The notes beneath the pieces are model-generated. The model worked only from the letters and a program-made list of their open reading frames with translations, was not told the DNA's origin and ran no database searches. Shown here one piece after another: positions 1 to 8,529 of a DNA stretch of 64,000 bases. The position numbers and the translations under genes were made by a program. Numbering within the stretch: position 1 is the stretch's first letter; every line of letters starts with the position of its first letter. Origin of the DNA: JBEBVQ01 sp964636205 (GTDB lineage Bacteria > Bacteroidota > Bacteroidia > Chitinophagales > Chitinophagaceae); the NCBI GenBank assembly GCA_964636205.1, contig CAZWPF010000002.1, positions 1-64,000 on the forward strand, given 5' to 3'.

Positions 1-31
1 TGTCGGAAAGCACAATGCCATTGCTTCGGAA

Positions 32-1249
32 CTAATGCAGAATAGCCTCTTCAATTACTCGGACTAGTCCGCCGATAATCTGACGACTATCGAAACTTGA
101 TTGGATCAGATGGTAACCGTTCCGTGCTATTTCCACTGCCCTATTGGGATTATTAAACACTTCAAGCAGCCGATCTCTAAATTCTTCAGGAGTATCAGCC
201 CTCAAAAAATGAATACCGGGAGTAGCCTCAATTCCCTGCATACCGATAGTCGTACTTATAACTAGTTTGCCAAGACTCATAGCCTCTAATATCTTGACAC
301 GGATACCTCCGCCTGCACGCAAGGGAACTATCAATATCTGCTTATCTTTTATAAATGCACCGGCCTCAGATACCTCACCCGCACAATGAACCCCCTCTGG
401 CAACTGTTTTCGCAGAAAATCAGGCATGCTTCGCCCTGCAAAATGAAATTTAAACTGAGGCAGTGCCTCATGAATGAGTGGCCAAATATCATGGACAAAC
501 CATTGCATGGCCTCCTGATTCGGGATCCAGTCCATCGCTGCCAAATGATACCCCTGCCAATAGACAACAGGCACATCTTCCTCTCTTTCGGCGGACTCTT
601 TCAAATCTATCCCGAAAGGAGTGATATGAAGATGGGTTTTACAACCTGAATTGGTAATAACATTGGCATCAGCACTAGTAATCGGGAGAAGCAAATCCGC
701 GTCCTTCCAAGCCTGCAATTCGAAAACTCTGATTCTTTCTGCCAACACCCGAAAATACCACCTCTTCATTACATGTTTGGTGTCCCGTGCAAGTCTTTGC
801 CAAATATGCCATTCCACATTGTGCAATCGCTGTACCAGCAGAGCTTTCGAATTATTCCTGATGATCTCCAGATAAACATTCAAATAAATGCTTTCCATTT
901 GCACCACATCAGGCTGAAACTTTTGCAATATCGATCGAAGTTTGTCGCCAAAAGCCTTATTTAGAAACCGATCAGCATGCTCGGGAGTCTTCCTAAAAAG
1001 AAAATTCCATAGCACAGGTATTGGCTTTATACTGTTGTCGACCTCGACTGTCTCGAAATGTTCTATATAGGAATAAAGACGCGATTTGATTGCCGTGGAC
1101 ACATGATGGCGAGAAGTATTCATCGCCAATAGAAAAACTTTCCACCCCGCCTGATGATAGCCCTTGATCATTGCATCCATTGCCAACGCGCCACCATCAG
1201 ATAGTGGATAAGGAATACGATTAATAACAATAAGTATACTGCGGGACAC
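32..1249 (-). CDS. GT4-type glycosyltransferase
   Basis: A 405-residue GT-B fold glycosyltransferase, probably adding a sugar to a surface polysaccharide or LPS glycan in the cytoplasm. The N-terminus (ILIVINRIPYPLSDGG, residues 5-20) is the glycine-rich acceptor-side loop of the GT4/TIGR03087-like group, and the C-terminal donor-binding half holds RAGGGIRVKILEAMSLGK, the usual GT4 Glu-containing nucleotide-sugar motif. The start is a GTG, preceded about 48 nt upstream by a TAAATTTG promoter box. It is transcribed divergently from the formyltransferase/glycosyltransferase run on the other strand. Acceptor and donor sugar cannot be told from sequence. The protein resembles the glycosyltransferase at 10116-11306 at its N-terminus. 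Confidence 0.85.
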   Translation of the reverse strand: MSRSILIVINRIPYPLSDGGALAMDAMIKGYHQAGWKVFLLAMNTSRHHVSTAIKSRLYSYIEHFETVEVDNSIKPIPVLWNFLFRKTPEHADRFLNKAFGDKLRSILQKFQPDVVQMESIYLNVYLEIIRNNSKALLVQRLHNVEWHIWQRLARDTKHVMKRWYFRVLAERIRVFELQAWKDADLLLPITSADANVITNSGCKTHLHITPFGIDLKESAEREEDVPVVYWQGYHLAAMDWIPNQEAMQWFVHDIWPLIHEALPQFKFHFAGRSMPDFLRKQLPEGVHCAGEVSEAGAFIKDKQILIVPLRAGGGIRVKILEAMSLGKLVISTTIGMQGIEATPGIHFLRADTPEEFRDRLLEVFNNPNRAVEIARNGYHLIQSSFDSRQIIGGLVRVIEEAILH

Positions 1250-1271
1250 AAGAAATATTCGGGTCTGAACC

Positions 1272-1279
1272 TAAATTTG
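1272..1279 (+). promoter_or_regulatory. -7 promoter box of the formyltransferase operon
   Basis: TAAATTTG matches the Bacteroidota -7 consensus TAnnTTTG, 57 nt before the ATG at 1337. No clear -33 TTTG is visible. It lies back to back with the divergent box at 1297-1304. Confidence 0.45.
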
Positions 1280-1296
1280 AATCTCGAAACAAGATA

Positions 1297-1304
1297 CAAA
1301 TTTA
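1297..1304 (-). promoter_or_regulatory. -7 promoter box of the divergent glycosyltransferase
   Basis: On the minus strand the sequence reads TAAATTTG, a perfect TAnnTTTG box about 48 nt upstream of the GTG start at 1249. Only 17 nt separate it from the opposing box, so the two promoters would compete for polymerase. Confidence 0.45.
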
Positions 1305-1336
1305 GTCCACAAGGCGGAAAGAGTTATTTTTACAGC

Positions 1337-2083
1337 ATGACCAAGAAAAAACTGGTATTTCTGGGAAGCAAACCCATTGGATATACCTGCTTTCAATATT
1401 TGCTCGAACATGCTGCTTCATTAAATATAGAAGTAGTAGGACTGCTGACCCGTAAGCGAGATGAATTTTCAGACACCTTCGATCTCGGTCGACTGGCGGC
1501 TGAGGCCGGGATACCATTGATCGTTAATCCGGAAGATATTCCCGAATGCGATCTGATGTATTCTGTGCAATATCATCAGATTCTAAACGCGACTGACCTC
1601 GCTAAAGCCCGTCAGGCCGCTGTCAATTTACATATGGCTCCATTGCCGGAATATCGCGGATGCAACCAATTCTCATGGGCTATAGCCGATGAAAAAGAAG
1701 AATTTGGAACAACCATACATCTGATGGATACCGGAATTGATTCGGGCGATATTCTGTTTCAAAAGAGATTCCCCATCCCTAAGGATTGTTGGGTGGAGGA
1801 GCTGTACAAACTAACTTTTAATGCGTCCGTGCGGCTGTTTCAGCAGACCTTGGCACATATCGTCAAGGGCAATTACAATCGGGTACCCCAGGAGTTACTG
1901 ATCCCTAAATACGGTACAATTACTCATTACCGTAGGGATATTGAACAGTTGAAGCAACTGGATCCATCCTGGCCAAAATCGAAAATCGACCGACATGTCC
2001 GTGCGACCAGTATGCCCGGATTTGAACCACCCTACTTTCTGGAAGACGGAAAGAAAATGTACATTTCATCGCCCTCCGTATGA
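1337..2083 (+). CDS. Formyltransferase-like enzyme (Fmt/ArnA-N family)
   Basis: A 248-residue protein of the 10-formyl-THF dependent formyltransferase fold. It shows the catalytic triad pattern of the family: NLHMAPLPEYRG supplies N97 and H99, and MDTGIDSGDIL supplies D135. It is shorter than methionyl-tRNA formyltransferase (about 310 residues) and lacks its C-terminal tRNA-binding domain, so formylation of an amino-sugar nucleotide or other small molecule is more likely; that is inference. The ATG at 1337 is chosen because a longer frame begins at a TTG inside the promoter box. It overlaps the next glycosyltransferase by 4 nt (ATGA), indicating translational coupling in a polysaccharide operon. 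Confidence 0.8.
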   Translation: MTKKKLVFLGSKPIGYTCFQYLLEHAASLNIEVVGLLTRKRDEFSDTFDLGRLAAEAGIPLIVNPEDIPECDLMYSVQYHQILNATDLAKARQAAVNLHMAPLPEYRGCNQFSWAIADEKEEFGTTIHLMDTGIDSGDILFQKRFPIPKDCWVEELYKLTFNASVRLFQQTLAHIVKGNYNRVPQELLIPKYGTITHYRRDIEQLKQLDPSWPKSKIDRHVRATSMPGFEPPYFLEDGKKMYISSPSV

Positions 2084-3180
2084 AGCGCAAACGCATTGTA
2101 TTGACGATCATCAACGAACCGGTGTACGATCAGCGTATGATTCGGATTTGCACTTCCTTGCACAACGCGGGCTATGATGTTACGCTAATCGGTCGGAAAA
2201 AACCGGGCTCGCGGCCGTTGGTATCGCGCCCTTACCGTCAAATCAGAATTTGGCAAGGACTAAATCGGGGGAAATTGTTTTTTGCCAGTTTCAATCTCAA
2301 ATTGTTTTTCGTTTTGCTATTCACCCGGATGGATGCAATTTGTGCTATTGATCTCGACACAATCCTTCCGGTATATTATATTTCTAAATTACGTAGAAAA
2401 CGGCGAGTTTACGATGCTCATGAGTTGTTTTGTGAACTGGAAGAGGTGGTTACCAGACCGGCCACTAAGAAGCTATGGAAGTGGATCGAACGACATACGG
2501 TGCCACATTTCGACTATGGATATACGGTGAATGAAAGCTATGTACGGGAATATACCCGGATGTATGGCCGCTCTTATGCTGTAGTTCGGAACGCTACAGT
2601 ACTACAACCGTTTGCCATTCCACCTAAAAAAGAAAAATATATTCTGTATCAGGGAAGCGTCAATAAGGGGAGATGCTTTGAAGAACTGATACCGGCGATG
2701 CAGCAGGTGAATGCCCGGCTGATTATTTGTGGAGAAGGCAATTTCTACGAGGAAGCTCGTGCTATGGTAGCAGAATTGGGGTTGGAGGAAAAAGTGATTT
2801 TCAAAGGCTATATTTTACCTCAAGAACTACCGGAATATACCCGACAGGCATATGTCGGCATTACATTGTTTGTCGCCACCAGTTTGAGCAATGAATTGTC
2901 ACTGGCCAATCGGTTCTTTGACTATATGCATTACGGTGTACCGCAATTAGCGCCACATTATCCTGAGTACGAACGTATCAACAACCAGTTTCAGGTAGCT
3001 CATTTACTTTTTGAGATCACTCCTCAAACGATAGCAGATGCACTAAATAAGCTCTTGGAGGATGAGCAGTATTATCGGCAATTACAGCGAAATTGTATGC
3101 GGGCACGTGAGGTTTACTGTTGGCAGGAAGAGGAAAAGCGGTTGTTGCAGGTGTACGAAAAACTATTTGCTAATGACTGA
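2080..3180 (+). CDS. GT4-type glycosyltransferase
   Basis: A 366-residue GT-B glycosyltransferase. The C-terminal Rossmann half is recognisable from LIICGEGNFYEEARAMVAEL followed by KVIFKGYILPQELPEY and a membrane-proximal SLANRFFDYMHYGVPQL segment, the usual donor-binding layout of the GT4 family. The N-terminal half (TIINEPVYDQRMIRICTSL) is the acceptor domain. It starts inside the stop codon of the formyltransferase and its own end overlaps the following GT2 gene by 8 nt, so three genes are tightly coupled. Substrates are unknown. A role in O-antigen or capsule assembly is inferred from the neighbours only. Confidence 0.83.
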   Translation: MKRKRIVLTIINEPVYDQRMIRICTSLHNAGYDVTLIGRKKPGSRPLVSRPYRQIRIWQGLNRGKLFFASFNLKLFFVLLFTRMDAICAIDLDTILPVYYISKLRRKRRVYDAHELFCELEEVVTRPATKKLWKWIERHTVPHFDYGYTVNESYVREYTRMYGRSYAVVRNATVLQPFAIPPKKEKYILYQGSVNKGRCFEELIPAMQQVNARLIICGEGNFYEEARAMVAELGLEEKVIFKGYILPQELPEYTRQAYVGITLFVATSLSNELSLANRFFDYMHYGVPQLAPHYPEYERINNQFQVAHLLFEITPQTIADALNKLLEDEQYYRQLQRNCMRAREVYCWQEEEKRLLQVYEKLFAND

Positions 3181-3964
3181 GGACAGTCAAAATAAAAGAG
3201 AGATACGGTTTAGCGTTATTATACCTGCGTATAATGCGGAAGCCACCATCCGTGCAGCAATTCTGTCCTGTTTGGAACAGACCTATCCGCCATTTGAAAT
3301 TATTGTAGTAGATGATCGTAGCAATGATCAGACGGTTGCAATTGCACAAGGGTTTGGAACAGCCGTTACCGTAATTAGTTCAGAAAATAACCGGGGACCT
3401 TCCGCATCCAGGAATATTGCATGGGATCATGCTAGTGGTAACTATATAGCTTTTTTAGATGCTGATGATACATGGCACCGAGAGAAACTAGCTTTGATTA
3501 AGGGGCAGTTGGAGCAACTTACCGATGCCAACTTTATTGTTCATCCTTTTACTTTATCACCCTTGCCCGAGCAGTTAGAAAATGTTCCAAATGCCATTCG
3601 ACTTTCCTTCCGCCGACTATTGTGGAGGATTCCTCCTAACAGACCCTGTCACCCTTCATCTGTTGTAATTCGAAATCTTCCGGAATATCGTTTTGAAGAA
3701 ACGATGCGTTATATGGAAGATTACGATTTATGGTTGCGTATCGCAGAAAGACATCCTTTATATTGGTTTCCTGTTGCGTTGACTCGCTTAGGTCGGCCGG
3801 TTTTATCTAAAGGTGGTCAAAGCAGCAATAGATGGGCGATGCGAAAGGGAGAAATAAGAACATATTTCCGTTTGGCTAAACGTAAATCAAGCTATTACTT
3901 GTTACTTCCAATTTTGCTTTTACTGAGCTTGTTTAAACATCTAATAAAAAAAATCAGCGGCTAA
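3173..3964 (+). CDS. GT2 family glycosyltransferase
   Basis: A 263-residue GT-A glycosyltransferase. The start of the fold, FSVIIPAYNAEATIRAAI, the nucleotide-binding VVDDRSNDQT and the metal-binding FLDADDTW (DXD-type) are all visible, followed by the acceptor-side MRYMEDYDLWLRIAE (the ED-Y motif of GT2). The C-terminus ends in a short hydrophobic, basic tail (LLLPILLLLSLFKHLIKK) that may lie on the inner membrane. The ATG at 3173 fits the start of the conserved fold; a longer frame from 3062 only adds sequence antisense in sense to the previous gene. The stop codon sits in the loop of the hairpin that terminates the converging ftsE gene. Confidence 0.88.
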   Translation: MTEDSQNKREIRFSVIIPAYNAEATIRAAILSCLEQTYPPFEIIVVDDRSNDQTVAIAQGFGTAVTVISSENNRGPSASRNIAWDHASGNYIAFLDADDTWHREKLALIKGQLEQLTDANFIVHPFTLSPLPEQLENVPNAIRLSFRRLLWRIPPNRPCHPSSVVIRNLPEYRFEETMRYMEDYDLWLRIAERHPLYWFPVALTRLGRPVLSKGGQSSNRWAMRKGEIRTYFRLAKRKSSYYLLLPILLLLSLFKHLIKKISG

Positions 3965-3972
3965 ACCGCTGA
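3946..3972 (-). terminator. Intrinsic terminator of ftsE
   Basis: Stem TCAGCGG / CCGCTGA with a CTAAA loop, followed on the minus strand by eight T residues. It lies directly after the ftsE stop codon. It overlaps the last codons and stop of the converging GT2 gene. Confidence 0.8.
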
Positions 3973-3974
3973 AT

Positions 3975-4666
3975 TTAATGATTAGTCTCTACGATCAACT
4001 CTTGGAGTGCACCTTTTTCGATTCGAACTACTCTTGCCGGGAATTTTCGGATAATCGAATAGTCATGGGTAGCCATAATAACTGCTGCTTGGTAATCCTT
4101 GCAAATATTGATTAGCAACTGCATGATTTCATCTCTGGTTTCCGGATCCAGGTTTCCAGTAGGCTCATCGGCCAATATGAGCTTGGGATTATTGAGCAAT
4201 GCTCTGGCGATATCGACCCTTTGCTGCTCTCCCCCACTCATTTCATAGGTCATTTTAAATCCTTTACTTTTCAATCCCACCTTATCCAACACATCCTCTA
4301 TCTTTTCTTTCATCAGCGCTTTGTCTTTCCAGCCGGTAGCTCTTAAAACGAAAGCCAGATTATCAAACACATTTCTGTCGGTTAGCAAGCGAAAATCTTG
4401 AAAAATAATTCCCAGATTCCTTCTCAATAAAGGGATAGACGACCATTTAAGAGATTTCAGATCAAAGCCGGCTACAGCACCCTCTCCTTCTTTCAGGTAA
4501 ANNNNNNNNNNAATGTCTTAAGAAGACTAGATTTTCCGCTTCCGGTTTTCCCTATCAAATAGACAAACTCTCCCTTTCTAACTTCAAAATTTACATTTCC
4601 AAGAATCAAATTCTTGCCTTGATATATCTGTGCGTTTCTCAGTGAAACGATTGGCTGCTCGTTCAT
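3975..4666 (-). CDS. ftsE: Cell division ATP-binding protein FtsE (split by assembly gap)
   Basis: ABC ATPase that, with FtsX, activates septal peptidoglycan hydrolysis. Before the gap: Walker A GKTGSGKS at residues 39-46. After it: IIFQDFRLLTDRNV (Q-loop), the MSGGEQQRVDIARAL signature, Walker B LILADEPTGNLD and the MATHDYSI H-loop. Ten Ns at 4502-4511 interrupt the gene just after the Walker A helix; with exactly ten bases the two halves are out of frame, but an 11-base gap would restore a continuous frame and the length the family has at this point. The break is therefore an assembly artefact, not a mutation. The ATG at 4666 is preceded by AAAGGA. FtsX is not in the window. Confidence 0.88.
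4502..4511. other. Assembly gap of 10 N inside ftsE
   Basis: A run of ten Ns. The flanking codons end in aligned FtsE sequence on both sides but in different frames. The expected linker of six codons between the KSSLLKT and LKEGEG segments would need eleven missing bases, so the N count is a placeholder. Confidence 0.95.
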
Positions 4667-4681
4667 GTGGATCCTTTGGAG

Positions 4682-4689
4682 CAAATATA
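4682..4689 (-). promoter_or_regulatory. -7 promoter box of ftsE
   Basis: TATATTTG on the minus strand, a perfect TAnnTTTG match 15 nt upstream of the ATG. Transcription would start about 10 nt before the gene, giving a very short leader. Confidence 0.5.
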
Positions 4690-4761
4690 ATCATACCTCT
4701 GCTAATAGACAGTGAGGTAGGTACTCATTTTTACAAACCTTTGAATAATTGGTTGTTTGAC

Positions 4762-4795
4762 AAAAAACTCCGCCGCGAAAAATTTCGCGGCGGAG
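4762..4795 (-). terminator. Strong intrinsic terminator of the M43 protease gene
   Basis: A perfect 13-bp stem (CTCCGCCGCGAAA with its complement at 4783-4795, loop AA) followed on the minus strand by six Ts. It begins about 30 nt beyond the protease stop codon. Confidence 0.92.
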
Positions 4796-4825
4796 CCAAA
4801 ACATCTCTATTGAGAAAGGTACTAA

Positions 4826-7800
4826 CTAGTAAACAACCAGCTTTTCAGTCATGGTAGTGTTACCACTTACCAGTTGAACCATATACATACCCTTAGTAGC
4901 TACTGCAGATGCAGGGATTTCGATTTTGGTCAGACCTTGAGGGTTCAGCTGTTGATTTACGCGATAAACAACTTTACCAGCAACATCCATAACTTGAACC
5001 TGAGCGGTACCTTGACCACCATTTACTACCAGGTGAGCACCACCTTGAGTTGGGTTAGGAGTAATCACCATACCTTGGCGTTGCATTACTTCGTCGTTTA
5101 CACCGGTAGGGAATTGGCTGATATGGATACGATCGATGAAGAAGTTGTTACCTGAACCCAGAGCATTTTGGAATGTACCCGGATTGAAACGGAAACGGAA
5201 CATCACCCCGTTGCTAGCGTTTCTTACAACGTTTGGAATAGGAATACTTTGCAATTTCCAAGCACCCATCCACTCAGGGAAGAATTCGTAGCTCAGTGTA
5301 CCATTGTTACCCAAATCACTTTTAGTGATTGTAGTCAATGGGAACCAAGTATCACCACAGTTAGTTGAATAGTGAATAACCAGTGAGTCGGTCATTTCAG
5401 CAGGATTAGAAGTACGGAACGCACCGGCTGACATGAAGTTCAGGTTACAGTTTTCAGCATATTGAGGATCTGAAAGGTCGAACAACGGAGTGAAGAAATC
5501 ATCATAATCACCGCGAGGAGTACCTGTCAGGAACGAAGGAATAGTGGTTCTCTTATCGTAGTTCTGATAGTAGATAGAGTACTTATCGTAATAACCGGTT
5601 CCTTCGTGCAATTTCCATTGAAAATAGTTGTCGTAGTAGTTAAATATAGGCCATTTGTCAACATCTCCATCAGGGTTAAATTCCTGATAATAACCTTTTG
5701 CATTAGTAGCATTAGGATCAGCAACGTAGATAGCTTTCTTTTCAACAGTAGTGCTACCAGTATTGTTACCTGTAGCAGTCAGTGAAACCGTAACCCAACC
5801 AGGTTGAGAGAAGGTAACTCCGTTGTTGATTACAGGTAATTCAGAAGTAGCAGGAGATGCGCCATTAGAGAATTTCCAGGATCTGGAAATGATAGTATCG
5901 TTCCAGCTTCTGTCGGTAAATCCAAAACGAGTAGTACCATTAGCACAACCGTAAACTTTATCAGAAGCACCGCTTCCGGCCAATCTGTTTACAGAGAATT
6001 CAGCAACCGGAGGTAAGTCAGGCAATGGAGCCAAAGCACCGGTAGCTTTGAGGTTAGATGTAGAAATCAAATTGTTACGACCCGCAACGGTTGAATTAAG
6101 TGCTGCACGCATACGTTCAACCTGACCAGTAGTAAACATCTTCGAGCAATAGGTATAATCCATTACGTTTTGTGCGTTGGTAGTATCAGGATAATCGATA
6201 ACCAATGCATCACCAACGCTATCGCGCAAACCGGTAAGTTTGAAATAACCGTAGCGCATTACGATATTATAGAAATAACCGTATTTCTTATCATTATTTA
6301 CAGCAGAAGTGATACGCATAGCACCGGGAACTTCTTCAACAAACTGAATAGTCGGAGTGTCTCTCAGAGCCAATGGATTTTGAGTGAATACCAGTTTATA
6401 ATCTTTACCTGCCGGTACGGTGAAGGCAACCGGTACACGCTGACGCGCATAAGAAACGGTAGTATTACCAGTATAGCTGGCAATCACATTGCTATTTCTC
6501 TTAACTGCAATCGTAAACTCACTACCAATAGTGTCGGTAGGATAAATATCAACTGAATCGATATAAATACGAGTTGGGGTATTGAAACTAATACCTACAT
6601 CTGTATTACGATCTCCTGCAACATCAGGGCGAATCTTACCTGCTGATGTAGAAGAACTGGTTCCGTAAGCAATGTCCCAATTATAGAAGAAATTATACAA
6701 TGAGCCGGTTTGCTCGCGGTGCAATGTAATTACGTTAGCAACACTAGTGATATAACCACCACCTGCAACATCGCGCAACATTCCGGGGTTATTGCGGAAT
6801 ACGATTTGATATCCGGAATCAGCAGCTACAGCAAAATTAACAGGAACTGTTTGCGGACCACCACTAACTGAAACATTAGTCATAAATGAATCAATCACGT
6901 CACCATAATGACGCAACAAAACAGTAAATGGAGAACCAATAGCAGCAGCAGGATAAACATCTACTGATTCAATAGTCAGATCCTGATGTGCAGTAAACTC
7001 GATACCAAACAGGTTTGACTGAGATGCACTAGGTATAATTGACTGATTCAGTGCCAGACGACCCATGTACATTTTGTCATGAATACAAGCAGTATCATAA
7101 ATATGTACCGGAGAACAGCCACTGCCCAAATGCCCCTCTGTAGGAGGAGTATCATCCACTTCATCATCACCACAAGCTACGCCCGGGTTGTTGGTGGCAC
7201 CCCATGGGTGATCCAAATTGAAGACGTGACCGATTTCATGAGAAATAGTATTGTCACGATGCACATAATCATAACGAGAAATAACCCCGTCATAATACGG
7301 GAACGACGCTGCTCCTGATGGTTTCAAAGCGTAAGCTGCCGCATTTGAAGTAGATGAAAATCCATTAACCACCCAAATATTCAAATAAGAATCCGGAGGC
7401 CATTGATCCAACTTCGATTGATCATCTGCATTTCTCGCTAAATAAGACCGGCGACGGGTAATACCACGGGTTGGTTGACCACTCGGATCTTTAGTAGCCA
7501 GATGAAAGCGAATATTCGCTTTACCGATATAGGGAACTAATATAAAGCTATCCTGAGTAACCGGCACTTTTACATTGCCGCGAAACTGAGGAATAACATC
7601 TACTGTATCCACGTTTTCACGATTGAACATCTTGTTGATACGAACCAATTCATTGAAAATCGTATCATCAGGGATGAACTCATTGCCATAGTCGTGAATA
7701 ATATGAAACACTACCGGAACGTGATATACCTCATCGTCCGCAGTAGTTTTGGCAAATCTGCGAAGATCGATCTGATTTATTTTCTGAGCGATCTCCTGCC

Positions 7801-7951
7801 TTAATTGCTCTTCATACTTCGCTACCTCCGGGTTTAACTGACGCAGTTGCGCATGCACTTCGTCAGCGTAGCAGCGAAAACTTGTCTGCGCCGTAGCCAT
7901 ACCCGCAAGGCATGTAGCGGCAGACATAAGTAAAATAGCTTTTTTTACCAT
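4826..7951 (-). CDS. Secreted M43-family metalloprotease with T9SS sorting domain
   Basis: A 1041-residue cytophagalysin/pappalysin-like zinc endopeptidase, exported through T9SS. Layout: signal peptide 1-21; propeptide; catalytic zinc motif HEIGHVFNLDH at 238-248 (HExxHxxxxxH); DDEVDDTPP after it; Met-turn NVMDY with Met597 and the family signature MFTTGQVERM; PKD-like domain about 648-743; a jelly-roll-like region about 755-945; C-terminal sorting domain about 958-1041, with PNPTQGG at its start and the final MTEKLVVY. Between zinc motif and Met-turn about 280 extra residues form two related modules (about 308-430 and 445-568; compare ESVDVYPAAAIGSPFTV with DSVDIYPTDTIGSEFTI). In usual family members that stretch is short. 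A TATCTTTG promoter box precedes the gene. Substrate unknown; extracellular protein degradation is likely. Confidence 0.9.
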   Translation of the reverse strand: MVKKAILLMSAATCLAGMATAQTSFRCYADEVHAQLRQLNPEVAKYEEQLRQEIAQKINQIDLRRFAKTTADDEVYHVPVVFHIIHDYGNEFIPDDTIFNELVRINKMFNRENVDTVDVIPQFRGNVKVPVTQDSFILVPYIGKANIRFHLATKDPSGQPTRGITRRRSYLARNADDQSKLDQWPPDSYLNIWVVNGFSSTSNAAAYALKPSGAASFPYYDGVISRYDYVHRDNTISHEIGHVFNLDHPWGATNNPGVACGDDEVDDTPPTEGHLGSGCSPVHIYDTACIHDKMYMGRLALNQSIIPSASQSNLFGIEFTAHQDLTIESVDVYPAAAIGSPFTVLLRHYGDVIDSFMTNVSVSGGPQTVPVNFAVAADSGYQIVFRNNPGMLRDVAGGGYITSVANVITLHREQTGSLYNFFYNWDIAYGTSSSTSAGKIRPDVAGDRNTDVGISFNTPTRIYIDSVDIYPTDTIGSEFTIAVKRNSNVIASYTGNTTVSYARQRVPVAFTVPAGKDYKLVFTQNPLALRDTPTIQFVEEVPGAMRITSAVNNDKKYGYFYNIVMRYGYFKLTGLRDSVGDALVIDYPDTTNAQNVMDYTYCSKMFTTGQVERMRAALNSTVAGRNNLISTSNLKATGALAPLPDLPPVAEFSVNRLAGSGASDKVYGCANGTTRFGFTDRSWNDTIISRSWKFSNGASPATSELPVINNGVTFSQPGWVTVSLTATGNNTGSTTVEKKAIYVADPNATNAKGYYQEFNPDGDVDKWPIFNYYDNYFQWKLHEGTGYYDKYSIYYQNYDKRTTIPSFLTGTPRGDYDDFFTPLFDLSDPQYAENCNLNFMSAGAFRTSNPAEMTDSLVIHYSTNCGDTWFPLTTITKSDLGNNGTLSYEFFPEWMGAWKLQSIPIPNVVRNASNGVMFRFRFNPGTFQNALGSGNNFFIDRIHISQFPTGVNDEVMQRQGMVITPNPTQGGAHLVVNGGQGTAQVQVMDVAGKVVYRVNQQLNPQGLTKIEIPASAVATKGMYMVQLVSGNTTMTEKLVVY

Positions 7952-7984
7952 CTTTTATCGTTATAAATTAATAAGCTAAGCGCC

Positions 7985-7992
7985 CAAAGATA
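7985..7992 (-). promoter_or_regulatory. -7 promoter box of the M43 protease gene
   Basis: TATCTTTG on the minus strand, 33 nt upstream of the ATG. It predicts a leader of about 28 nt. No clear -33 element. Confidence 0.5.
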
Positions 7993-8311
7993 GTGATTCC
8001 TATCAAAAAACATTGCCTTAATAACCGGATTTTTTTATCAATTTAAAACTTAGTTTCTATGATGTATCGATTGCAGTTTTCTAATGTTTCATTTATTAAA
8101 GATTCGTTACAGATCCATTAATATTATGACGCACTATAATTTCCGCAACTCATAAATTTTTTGAACTAATTCGATTTTAATTTTATTAATCGATCTGAAC
8201 GAAATTATTTTATCTCCACTATTAATTGTAAATCAACTACTTAACAATTCTTTCAATTTGCTATTATTACACTTTATGATTATATTATAGTCCTTTTAAC
8301 CTGTTTTTTTC
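7993..8311. other. Gene-free AT-rich spacer
   Basis: About 320 nt of very AT-rich sequence between the divergent M43 protease promoter and the racemase-operon promoter. I see no plausible coding frame, repeat or RNA structure in it. Confidence 0.6.
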
Positions 8312-8319
8312 TACCTTTG
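8312..8319 (+). promoter_or_regulatory. -7 promoter box of the GNAT-racemase leader
   Basis: TACCTTTG, a perfect TAnnTTTG box. Transcription would start near 8325, just before a 7-bp hairpin, and would produce a leader of about 205 nt before the GNAT gene. Confidence 0.5.
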
Positions 8320-8324
8320 CACAC

Positions 8325-8407
8325 TCAGTTCAGACTAACTATCTGAACGATTCCCTCCAATGGGTCTTATCGATGTCTCCGACATCTTATGAGTTGGATT
8401 TTTTTTT
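8325..8407 (+). ncRNA. Candidate structured leader or small RNA ending in an intrinsic terminator
   Basis: Two hairpins follow the promoter box. The first is GTTCAGA / TCTGAAC (8328-8348, 7-nt loop). The second has an outer stem TCCAA / TTGGA (8356-8360 with 8394-8398), a middle 5-bp segment (8366-8370 with 8389-8393, one G-U pair), an inner stem GATGTC / GACATC (8372-8377 with 8381-8386) and a TCC triloop, and is followed by nine Ts (8399-8407). That is the layout of an intrinsic terminator. It lies 125 nt before the GNAT start on the same strand, so the product is either a small RNA of about 80 nt or the terminated form of an attenuated operon leader. I do not recognise the RNA family. Confidence 0.55.
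8356..8407 (+). terminator. Intrinsic terminator within the leader
   Basis: Interrupted stem of about 16 bp closed by a three-base loop, followed by T9. Position between the promoter box and the GNAT gene suggests conditional termination or a separate short transcript. Confidence 0.65.
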
Positions 8408-8478
8408 CCGCTCCATAAATATCATTTCAGGACAATCTGATTTACTTTTTTCGTTGTCCGTCCCATTTCAAAAGCCTT

Positions 8479-8529
8479 AACAGAAGGTTAAATTGGTTTT
8501 GATAAAAAACCTTGTTCTGTTTATCAAAA
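8479..8529 (+). promoter_or_regulatory. Two mutually exclusive hairpins at the GNAT start codon
   Basis: TTTTGATAAA at 8497-8506 pairs perfectly with TTTATCAAAA at 8520-8529, ending two bases before the GNAT ATG. Alternatively AACAGAAGGTT at 8479-8489 pairs with 8508-8521 (11 bp with a 3-nt bulge). The two stems compete for 8520-8521 and the second places 8497-8506 in a loop. This is the geometry of a translational switch; function is inference. Confidence 0.35.

Noticed and set aside
3062..3172. Longer N-terminus for the GT2 glycosyltransferase
   Set aside because: It would overlap the previous gene by more than 100 nt and adds cysteine-rich residues foreign to the family; the ATG at 3173 begins the fold.
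4502..4511. Interpretation of ftsE (and likewise purA) as a pseudogene
   Set aside because: The frame break coincides exactly with an N gap and both flanks are fully conserved; a wrong gap length explains it.
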